A stretch of DNA of 64,000 nt from an uncultured Oligoflexales bacterium (lineage in GTDB: Bacteria; Bdellovibrionota_B; Oligoflexia; Oligoflexales; JAPPIL01), in assembly GCA_958296095.1 (NCBI GenBank), contig OY282434.1, positions 62,001-126,000 on the forward strand, written 5' to 3'. Every line of letters starts with the position of its first letter. Positions within the stretch are counted from its first letter, which is position 1. Below the pieces are notes generated by a model. That model was not told where the DNA came from. It saw only the letters and a list, made by a program, of their open reading frames with translations, and did not search any database. Position numbers and translations under genes: made by a program. Of the stretch, positions 57,151-64,000 are shown piece by piece.

Positions 57151-57241
57151 TCCCTATCGGTGATCCTCCCCCAACTCTCGCTCAAATTATCATTCAATTT
57201 AGATAGTTGTGAAGAATTTTAAAAAAAACTTCATTTGCAAC

Positions 57242-57268
57242 TAAAGCAAAAAAAAAACGGTCGATGAT
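57242..57268 (+). promoter_or_regulatory. A-tract leader motif, copy 3
   Basis: TAAAGC, ten A residues and CGGTCGATG lie about 45 bases before the lipoprotein start at 57312. It differs from the copies at 20918 and 23023 by one base in the core (CGGTCGATG against CGGCCGATG). The sequence just upstream is AT-rich (GTGAAGAATTTTAAAA), as near the other copies. Confidence 0.5.
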
Positions 57269-57311
57269 GTTTGAGGAAACTGTCTTTAATTTTTTGATTG
57301 GGGAGGATGAG

Positions 57312-58010
57312 ATGAGCTATTTAAGCTCGACGTTGATTATCTTGTTGGGTGTGCTTGTGGTCACAGGTGGGTGTCTTCGTCCACCGGGAGATGAGTCGGG
57401 TGGGGGAGATGTGGCAGATGTCCGGAAGGCTGCGCTAGATGACTCTGCCATCCTAGATGACTCTGCCATCGAAGACGGCACTCCTCTGACACAAATCGCA
57501 GTAAAGTCTAGATGCACGAACGAAGGAAAAAGCTGCCTACGACTTAGAGATGCGAAGTTGCTTTGTAGTATAAATAGAGACGATCAGGGCAAGCTAGATT
57601 TACACGGCCACGCTATTTTCAGTGTGACAAGAACTCTGCTAACTTTATACAAGAGTAGGATTGACGTAGATGAGGCACTTTTGTGGCACAACCCTGCGCT
57701 TACTGTCGAAGATATTACAAAGTCATCTCCCAAACTTTATCTTATATGTTTAAACTCCATATTCGGTTTGCCCGGCAAAAGAACGGGAGTAGCAAAGAGG
57801 ATAATAGACGAGAATAATCAATTCACTGAGCGTATTGATATAAATTATAATGTGCTAAACAGGGGGGCATGCTATTTGCCTAAGTGGAATTTCACATGGG
57901 GCGAATTAGCCAGTGAGATTAAAGTCGGACGCTGTAATAAGATCGCGGATGATAAATACAAGGACTGGAAAAACAGAATAGAGATTACTTTCCACAAACT
58001 CAAAAGTTAG
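57312..58010 (+). CDS. Predicted lipoprotein, AT-rich gene
   Basis: I chose ATG 57312, preceded by GGGGAGG. An in-frame ATG at 57264 would give a less typical signal peptide. MSYLSSTLIILLGVLVVTGGC ends in a lipobox-like TGGC. A Gly/Asp linker holds LDDSAI twice in tandem, encoded by an exact 18-bp DNA repeat. The mature domain has six or so cysteines and is basic (NEGKSCLRLRDAKLLC, KVGRCNKIADDKYKDW). The base composition is more AT-rich than the housekeeping genes around it, hinting at transfer. No family is recognised. Confidence 0.65.
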   Translation: MSYLSSTLIILLGVLVVTGGCLRPPGDESGGGDVADVRKAALDDSAILDDSAIEDGTPLTQIAVKSRCTNEGKSCLRLRDAKLLCSINRDDQGKLDLHGHAIFSVTRTLLTLYKSRIDVDEALLWHNPALTVEDITKSSPKLYLICLNSIFGLPGKRTGVAKRIIDENNQFTERIDINYNVLNRGACYLPKWNFTWGELASEIKVGRCNKIADDKYKDWKNRIEITFHKLKS

Positions 58011-58014
58011 CCGT

Positions 58015-58470
58015 GCTGTTCCTCGCCGTGCTACGCCGCTCTTTATAACGCTCGCTTCCTAGCTCGCTTCGCTTGCTACGCTGCTTTTTGTAACGCTCGC
58101 TTCCTAGCTCGCTCCTTGCGCTCAGACCACTCTGCGTGTCCTCTCTGCTTGTCATCAGACCTCTCGGCGGTTGTCCCCACCTCTTGCCTACCAAGAGCTT
58201 TGTGAACGGCAGGGAGAGACCGTTCGCTGCGCTGCGGCTTTCTGTATCGCTCGCTTCCTAGCTCGCTCTTTGCACTCAGGCCTCTCGCTATTGCGTTCAG
58301 TTTATTTCTTTGCACAAGGCATGTGCCTATACCTGTTGAGGTCGGGTTTCTCGGCAGGTCTGCTCCCTGCCAAGACAACGGAGGCGGGGGCTAAGATAAC
58401 GGAGACTTGCGATAAGTGGTGTCCTTGCCCCAAACCTCTCGGCTGTTGCCCCCACCCTCTTGCCTGCTAG
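58015..58470 (+). repeat. Mosaic repeat block 12, with a long-form W element
   Basis: X units open the block after the lipoprotein stop, then a Y unit. A long-form W runs at about 58187-58395. Its left arm at 58208-58221 (AGGGAG) matches its right arm at 58357-58371 (CTCCCT) exactly across an interior of X plus Y sequence. The inner right segment GAGGTCGGGTTTCTCGG has no left partner in this form. The block ends at the 3' end of pheT. Confidence 0.9.
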
Positions 58471-58478
58471 CCTGCAAG

Positions 58479-60989
58479 TCACTCACGCAAGCGGGCATTG
58501 AGCTGTTCCTGTAGCCAAGCGAGCAGTGCAGCTATCTCTTGGTCAACCTCCGCATCGGTCAAGGTCTTATCAGGAGAAGCGAAAGAAAAACTGAAAGCCA
58601 AGCTCTTTTGGTCGGGGCCGAGTGCAGCATCGGTAAAAATATCAAACAAGCGAAAAGCCGCGAGGTGCTTTTTGGTGGGAAAATTCTGCAAGGCCGCGGC
58701 AACCTCACGATAGGACACATGCTGTGCTAACACAAAGGCAAGATCACGCTGCACGGGCGGATACTTGCTGCTGTAATCGCCAATTTTGCGGCGTTGCTGG
58801 GCGAGACGATAAATGTTGTCGCTCAATAATTCAAAAAACAATATCTTGCCGTCGAGTTTAAAAGCCCCCAAAACCTGCGGATGCAATTCACCCAAACAGC
58901 CAAGATAACGGTCGTCGCTATGCACATATAGTGCCGCAAAGGGATTGAAGAACGGCACATCATGACTTTGCACCGCACTGATGGTCAGCTGTTGCTCGCT
59001 TAGACCAAAACTATACAACAACCTTAGCAGGAGTTTTTTGCCCAGATAAACATCAGGCTGCACCTCTTGATGCTGCCAGCTAGCAAACTGATACGGGGTG
59101 TCGATAATCGCCGCCACTAGGTTGTGCTCACGCGGTCGCACCGCCGTGTTGTCGTGGCTGACATGCAGCCCCTGCTGCTGGAGATAACGATAGTGCTCAT
59201 GCTGCGCCTCGATGCGCAAGTCAGCACGAAAATAGCCCCGCCCCAGCTCAAACAAACGTGTGCCCTTGTGGCGATGCTTGCGGTTGTTGATGATAGTGCG
59301 CAGCAAATTCGGCAGCAAAGTTGTCTGCATCGCTTGCAACTGGTCGTTGATAGGATTGTGCAAGTGCAGCGACGGATAGAGCGGATGCGTGTCCGCGATC
59401 ATCAACTTGCTGTAATCACGCGGCGCGGTCATGGCAAAGTTAACCGTCTCCTGCAAGCCCAGCGTGGCACAGGTCACCTTGAGGCGATTTTGAAAAATTG
59501 CTAACCTATCATCAACACCGAGTGACTGCTGCACTAGTGGCAAGGCACTGGCAATCTTATCGAGACCGTGCAAACGCCCGACCTCCTCGATCAAGTCGAT
59601 TTCACGGTTAACATCGTGCCGAAAGGAAGGCACTTCCCACAACAAACGGGCATCAGTGCGATCAAGCAGCGTGAAAGATAACCGCGTCAGATAATGCTGG
59701 CAGTCACCCTGCGTCAAGGCAGGCAGTCCCAACATCTTGCGCGTGCGCGCTAAGCGCAAAGCGATCTTGCGCCGCGGCTGGGGCGCGGGGTAAATATCAC
59801 CCGCTTGCTCGCTCATCGTCTGCAACACTCCCTCAGGCAAGCTCTGGCTAAGCAAATAGCGCGTGCGCATAGCAATCTGTGCCAACGGCTCGGCATCGAC
59901 CTGGCGCGCAAAGCGATGCGCCGACTCGGTAGTCAATGCCAGTCGCTTGGCCGTCTTGCGCACACTGCGGGCATCAAAGTTAGCAATCTCGATCACCAAC
60001 GCTCGTGTATCTGGCATTACCGCAGTATGCGCACCACCGATAATACCTGCCAAGCCAATGACCTGCTCCGCATCGCAGACAAGTATGTCGCCGCGCTGTA
60101 ATTGTCGCGGCTTGGCATCGAGAGCGGTAAAAGTTGTCTCGTGCTGTGCTTGGCACACTTTGATAACGCCACCGCCAATCGTGGCCGCATCGTAAGCGTG
60201 CAGCGGCTGGCCGTACTCAAGCATGACGTAGTTGGTAATATCGACGATGGCATTCACGGGACGAATGCCAGAGACGCGCAAACGTCTTTGCATGTAGTAG
60301 GGAGACTCAGGCATATCACTAAGCTCGGCATGTAGCGTGCAAAAACGATAACAACCGCTGTCCGCCTCGATTTCAACCCGCACCCGCGCCTCTGCTGCTG
60401 CACAGGGCACGGCTTCGCCCACAGGCGGATTGAGTGGCAGCTGTAACTTAGCCGCTAATTCACGCGCAATACCGAGATAGCTGAGGCAATCACCGCGGTT
60501 CGGCGTAATGCTGAGGTCAAGGATGCGATCCTGCGTCGGATAAATGCTGTCAAGGCGCGTGCCAATCGCTAACGTCGCATCGAGTGGCAAGATGCCATCA
60601 TGCTCATCACCCAAGCCCAACTCACGCTCACTGCAAATCATGCCGTGCGAGACCGTGCCGCGTATCCTCGCCGCCGTCAGCTCTCGCCCCTCAATCAGCG
60701 CGCCTGGCTGTGCCACCGCCACCTTCATGCCTGCCTGCACGTTGTCTGCGCCGCATATGATGTCTTTTGTTCCCTCGCCGCTGTCTACGCCGCACAGGGT
60801 CAGGCGATCGCTGTGTGGATGAGGCACGGCACTGAGCACCTTGCCCACCACGACCCGTGCATCTATGGAGGCTAGTGTTTGCACGCCCTCGACCTCAAGA
60901 CCCAGCATGGTCAAGGTGTCAGCCAGTTCGGGGGCACTATAGGCACGGATGTCAACGTAATCCTGTAGCCATGCAAGTGAAATGAGCAC
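58479..60989 (-). CDS. pheT: Phenylalanyl-tRNA synthetase beta subunit
   Basis: This is the large subunit of the alpha2-beta2 enzyme. The N-terminus (MLISLAWLQDYVDI) leads into a tRNA-binding OB domain (VVVGKVLSAVPHPHSDRLTLCGVD). B3/B4 editing blocks follow (PVNAIVDITNYVMLEYGQPLHAYD and ESAHRFARQVD), and the C-terminal anticodon-binding domain is present (SSKYPPVQRDLAFVL). At 836 residues it is slightly longer than usual. It starts nine bases after pheS, in the standard pheST operon. Confidence 0.97.
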   Translation of the reverse strand: MLISLAWLQDYVDIRAYSAPELADTLTMLGLEVEGVQTLASIDARVVVGKVLSAVPHPHSDRLTLCGVDSGEGTKDIICGADNVQAGMKVAVAQPGALIEGRELTAARIRGTVSHGMICSERELGLGDEHDGILPLDATLAIGTRLDSIYPTQDRILDLSITPNRGDCLSYLGIARELAAKLQLPLNPPVGEAVPCAAAEARVRVEIEADSGCYRFCTLHAELSDMPESPYYMQRRLRVSGIRPVNAIVDITNYVMLEYGQPLHAYDAATIGGGVIKVCQAQHETTFTALDAKPRQLQRGDILVCDAEQVIGLAGIIGGAHTAVMPDTRALVIEIANFDARSVRKTAKRLALTTESAHRFARQVDAEPLAQIAMRTRYLLSQSLPEGVLQTMSEQAGDIYPAPQPRRKIALRLARTRKMLGLPALTQGDCQHYLTRLSFTLLDRTDARLLWEVPSFRHDVNREIDLIEEVGRLHGLDKIASALPLVQQSLGVDDRLAIFQNRLKVTCATLGLQETVNFAMTAPRDYSKLMIADTHPLYPSLHLHNPINDQLQAMQTTLLPNLLRTIINNRKHRHKGTRLFELGRGYFRADLRIEAQHEHYRYLQQQGLHVSHDNTAVRPREHNLVAAIIDTPYQFASWQHQEVQPDVYLGKKLLLRLLYSFGLSEQQLTISAVQSHDVPFFNPFAALYVHSDDRYLGCLGELHPQVLGAFKLDGKILFFELLSDNIYRLAQQRRKIGDYSSKYPPVQRDLAFVLAQHVSYREVAAALQNFPTKKHLAAFRLFDIFTDAALGPDQKSLAFSFSFASPDKTLTDAEVDQEIAALLAWLQEQLNARLRE

Positions 60990-60998
60990 GATGTCTTC

Positions 60999-62102
60999 CT
61001 ATGCAAAGATGGGCAAACGCGCGTTGAACTCTGGTGGTGCAGCAAACAACGTGCGCAAATCGTTGATGCCGTAATACAGCATTGCCATACGATCGAGACC
61101 AAAGCCAAAGGCAAAGCCGCTGTAACGCTCGCTGTCGATGTCCATCGCCTCAAAAACGTTGGGGTGAATCATGCCGCATCCCCCCACCTCAAGCCAGCCG
61201 CTGTGCTTGCAGACACGACAGCCCACGCGCGCCTCGGGCGGTGGCTCTTTGCCTGCTGCTAGCTTCTGTGCGTCACAGGCAACACAGCCGATGTCCACCT
61301 CCGCACCCGGCTCGACAAAGGGAAAATAGCTGGGACGAAAACGGGTGCGTAAACCGTCGCCATAAATGGCACGCAAAAACGTGTCAATCGTGCCTTTCAA
61401 ATGCGCAAAGCTGATGGCTTCATCGACAACAAAGCCCTCGATCTGATGAAACATCGGCGTATGCGTGAGATCAAAATCGCAGCGAAAACAACGCCCCATC
61501 GAAATCACTCGCAGGGGAGGACGATGCTCGCTCAGTGCATGCACCTGCACGTTAGAGGTGTGCGTGCGCAACAACAAACGCTCCTCCTCGTCCTTGCTGG
61601 CCAGATAAAAAGTATCCTGCATATCTCGTGCTGGATGATGTGCGGGGATGTTCAGTTTGTTGAAATTAAAATCTTCGTAATCAACATCTGGGCCTTCAAG
61701 CACACTAAAGCTAAGCTTGGTAAAGATATCATGCAGTTTTTGCCGCATCAATGACACGGGGTGCAGTGTCCCGCGTTCGTCCCGATCGATGACGGGCAGG
61801 TCGATGTCGGCGCGCTCCTCACGCAGCTTGGCCTCGATCGCGGCGCGCTGCAAATCTCGCCGCCTGCTGTTGAGTTGCTGTTGGCTGAATTTTTGTAGCT
61901 CGTTGACCGCGGCTCCGAAGTGCTTGCGTTCTTCACCCTCTAGGGTGGTAATCTTGGCGCGCAAGCCTGCCAGCTGTCCCTTCCGCCCCATGAAGGCAAC
62001 CCGCACCTCCTCCAAAGCTCGCACCTCACTGGCCTCAGCACAACCGCGCGCAAAAGCGGCGCGACACTCGGCTACAGCACTGAGCAGTTCTTGCAGGGAC
62101 AA
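60999..62102 (-). CDS. pheS: Phenylalanyl-tRNA synthetase alpha subunit
   Basis: This is the catalytic subunit that charges tRNA-Phe. The class II motif 2 region (FRCDFDLTHTPMFHQIEGFVVD) and motif 3 (GFAFGFGLDRMAMLYYGINDLR) are intact, with HPARDMQDTFYL and a coiled-coil N-terminus (about residues 1-90). The four-cysteine segment CVACDAQKL...CRVCKHSG is an extra zinc-knuckle-like feature found in some PheS proteins. The 190-bp leader shows no clear attenuator but contains a short repeat fragment. Confidence 0.96.
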   Translation of the reverse strand: MSLQELLSAVAECRAAFARGCAEASEVRALEEVRVAFMGRKGQLAGLRAKITTLEGEERKHFGAAVNELQKFSQQQLNSRRRDLQRAAIEAKLREERADIDLPVIDRDERGTLHPVSLMRQKLHDIFTKLSFSVLEGPDVDYEDFNFNKLNIPAHHPARDMQDTFYLASKDEEERLLLRTHTSNVQVHALSEHRPPLRVISMGRCFRCDFDLTHTPMFHQIEGFVVDEAISFAHLKGTIDTFLRAIYGDGLRTRFRPSYFPFVEPGAEVDIGCVACDAQKLAAGKEPPPEARVGCRVCKHSGWLEVGGCGMIHPNVFEAMDIDSERYSGFAFGFGLDRMAMLYYGINDLRTLFAAPPEFNARLPIFA

Positions 62103-62291
62103 CTCTGGTTACCTCTCTCTCATTCCACCTGACCAGGCACGCTGCCTAGCTCCGCTCCGCTTGCTTACCGAGAGCACCATGAATCAACACCATCCAAGTA
62201 TGCAGCAGCCACACTAAGAAAGAAAGTGCAAAGGCGTGACTCAAGTTTGCTACGTTTTTTGCCGACACACGGCAGGGGAGGGGCGGTAGGC
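62103..62291. other. Divergent pheS/pilT-like gap with a repeat fragment
   Basis: The gap carries a piece of about 40 bp at 62146-62185 that matches the family: CTAGCTCCGC from X, then CTTGCTTACCGAGAGC and ATGAA from a W left end. The rest has no gene. It is the only divergent gap in the window with any trace of the family, and it is not a full block. Confidence 0.6.
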
Positions 62292-64000
62292 ATGAGTCTG
62301 CTGAGAGAAGTTGTTGATGAAGCTAACAAGTTGAGAACGCAGCGCATTACCTTGAGAGAAGGGAAGCGCCCGTCTTTTTTTACCATCAAGGGCGCGGTTG
62401 AGCCGAGAAAGTTTGACCCCCTGACACCTGCTGACATTGATCAGCTTTTTGGCAGTATCTTTGCAGGAGCGGGTGATCTTTTGCGCCATCAACGCCATTC
62501 ACGTAAATTTAAAATTCTAGAACTCGGTGAGGTAGACTGTATTGGTTTAACCGATTTGCGTCAGATCAATATTTACCTGGCCAGAGGTGCAGCACTCTAT
62601 ACGCTCGACTACGCGCAGTTTTTTCACAAGTCCTCGGTGGACGATAAGCAAGGACAGATGGCCAGTGACGCAGAACAGCAAGAACAGGAAGGAGAAAGTG
62701 CGAGCTTTAGTAGCACCAGCAATTCTATGATCGATGCCATGGTTAGCTTTGTGGACAAGCCAGTCGCCAGTCAAAAGGATGCCGCTGACAATCCCCCCAG
62801 CGATCAACCCAGCACTCCAGCCCCAGCGCTACCACAGAGCGGCACATCTGACAGTGGCAAGCCTGAATTCAGCCTCGACATTCCCTCTATCAGTAATAAC
62901 CCCGCGGCTGCACCCCAGCCCAACACCAGTGCCCCAGCAAGTGGCACAGCACCAGTGCGGGGCGTATTCCAAGCTCCCTCTCTCAGCGATAAGCCCGCGG
63001 CCGCGCCTCAGCTCGCCAGCCCTTCAGTATCACCGCAGGAGAAAAATGGCACAGATGTGTTTCAGTCTGCCGTGCCGCTAAAGGCGGAGGGAGATGTGCT
63101 GGCCGCCGCGGTAAGCCCTGAGCAAGAGCGCGGCGCGGCGCCACCTGCGGATGTTAGCGACATGCTGCACGGTCAAACTGCGGGCACAGCAGGGCCGGAG
63201 GAAACAGGGGTGCACACGTCTATGCATAGAGTGGCAAAGCAGATCGATCAGGTGGTTACCGAGAGTGCCGCGATTACGGAAGATGGCAAGAGCCAGTTTA
63301 CGGCCCCCGCTCAAGCGCAGGCAGATAGACATATTCCTCCTGCGCACACGTTGACAGGCACAAGCGTAGTAAGCGAGGGCGACCAGGCCATCGACGAACT
63401 CTTGCGGGAGATGATGACCCAGGAGGCAAGTGATCTGCACCTGAGCTGCAACCACCCTGTCATGATGCGGATCGGTGGGCAGCTGGAGAAAGTCAAGGCC
63501 AGCGATAACATTACCCCCGAAACCTTGCACAGCTGGCTCACTCCCATCACCCCCGCGGCGGGTGCGGTGAGATTGGCACAGAGTGGTGACGTTAATTTTA
63601 CTTACGAGTTAAAGGACGTAGGCAGGTTTAGGGTTAATGTTTTGAAAGATTTACGCGGCATTGGCGCGGTGTTGCGCTATGTGCCTGCCGTACTCAAAAC
63701 TTTAGAGGAGCTCGATGCCCCGGAGATTGTCAGAAAATTCTGCTATCTGTCGAAAGGTTTGGTCATCATCAACGGCCCTGCCGGGAGCGGTCGATCGACG
63801 ACGATGGCCGCGATGATCGATACGATCAACTCTACCCGCAAAGCACATCTACTCTCGATCGAAGACCCGATTGAATTTGTGCATGCGCAGAAAAATTCTC
63901 TCATCCGTCAACGAGAAGTTGGCACCCACACAGGCTCAGTGCAGGAGGGTTTGCGGGCGGCGTTGCGGGAAGACCCTGATGTTATTTGCACGGGCGAACT
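62292..64000 (+). CDS. PilT-like type IV pilus retraction ATPase with duplicated N-terminal domain (3' end cut)
   Basis: The frame starts at ATG 62292 after GGGGAGGGG and runs off the window (569 codons seen). Residues about 1-110 look like a degenerate copy of the PilT N-terminal domain. A Pro/Ala/Ser-rich linker of about 230 residues follows. From about 360 a typical PilT begins (IDELLREMMTQEASDLHLSC), followed by INGPAGSGRSTTMAAMID and SIEDPIEFVH, then LREDPDVICTGE. PilT ATPases retract type IV pili for twitching. The Walker A lysine is replaced by arginine (R501 in GSGRST), which may impair ATP hydrolysis. Confidence 0.85.
   Translation, partial: MSLLREVVDEANKLRTQRITLREGKRPSFFTIKGAVEPRKFDPLTPADIDQLFGSIFAGAGDLLRHQRHSRKFKILELGEVDCIGLTDLRQINIYLARGAALYTLDYAQFFHKSSVDDKQGQMASDAEQQEQEGESASFSSTSNSMIDAMVSFVDKPVASQKDAADNPPSDQPSTPAPALPQSGTSDSGKPEFSLDIPSISNNPAAAPQPNTSAPASGTAPVRGVFQAPSLSDKPAAAPQLASPSVSPQEKNGTDVFQSAVPLKAEGDVLAAAVSPEQERGAAPPADVSDMLHGQTAGTAGPEETGVHTSMHRVAKQIDQVVTESAAITEDGKSQFTAPAQAQADRHIPPAHTLTGTSVVSEGDQAIDELLREMMTQEASDLHLSCNHPVMMRIGGQLEKVKASDNITPETLHSWLTPITPAAGAVRLAQSGDVNFTYELKDVGRFRVNVLKDLRGIGAVLRYVPAVLKTLEELDAPEIVRKFCYLSKGLVIINGPAGSGRSTTMAAMIDTINSTRKAHLLSIEDPIEFVHAQKNSLIRQREVGTHTGSVQEGLRAALREDPDVICTGE

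Overview
The window comes from a Gram-negative (diderm) bacterium. The evidence is a lipid-retention permease (MlaE), prolipoprotein transferase (Lgt), about ten predicted lipoproteins, a beta-barrel outer-membrane protein and a type IV pilus-type ATPase. The mix of an MreB starting [13 protein letters not shown], paired ATP synthase b and b' subunits, an ATP synthase c subunit with a leader-like N-terminus, a GAF/HD-GYP protein and many orphan lipoproteins looks most like the former Deltaproteobacteria or Bdellovibrionota. That placement is an inference and is not secure.

Layout. 1-2.6 kb: 3' end of an unknown gene, a repeat block, then mreB-mreC (minus). 2.8-7.8 kb: GAF/HD-GYP c-di-GMP hydrolase, two small lipoproteins, RNase PH and an orphan branched-chain-amino-acid-type binding protein. 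7.8-12.4 kb: two long repeat blocks around an HAD hydrolase and a PTPS-like enzyme, then tRNA-Ile(GAT). 12.7-16.9 kb: a complete polar amino-acid ABC importer (aapJQMP). 17-26.4 kb: outer-membrane barrel, small lipoprotein, exported proteins of unknown role, a dockerin-like lipoprotein and a fused FecCD/ATPase importer, separated by repeats. 27.4-28.8 kb: ATP synthase b', b and delta, with no F1 catalytic genes after them. 29.6-39.6 kb: J-domain gene (probably frameshifted), TPR protein, HtpG, SerB, lipoproteins, metallo-beta-lactamase-fold hydrolase and RibD. 40.5-44 kb: ATP synthase c and a, a periplasmic protein overlapping atpB, HemJ, a DUF2798-like protein and a nucleoside deoxyribosyltransferase. 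45-56 kb: lipoproteins, SmpB, a pseudouridine synthase, an OtsA-OtsB fusion, Lgt, a class V aminotransferase, LeuS and MlaE. 57.3-64 kb: a lipoprotein, PheT, PheS and a PilT-like ATPase cut by the window edge.

The outstanding feature is a mosaic repeat family in twelve blocks, roughly 11 kb or about a sixth of the window. It has three building blocks. X is a unit around GCTCGCTTCCTAGCTCGC. Y is a CT-rich unit of about 40 bp around CTTGCCCTCAGACCTCTCGG. W is an element of about 160 bp with two arms that can pair. The left arm carries GGC-N6-AGACC and the right arm carries GGTCT-G-N6'-GCC. The hexamers N6 and N6' differ between copies, yet in many copies they remain exact complements (six different pairs seen). 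This shows selection or copying that preserves a base-paired structure in RNA or single-stranded DNA. Every block sits against the 3' end of at least one gene or tRNA, and none lies between divergent genes. I found no transposase in the window. I regard this as the best candidate for an undescribed system.
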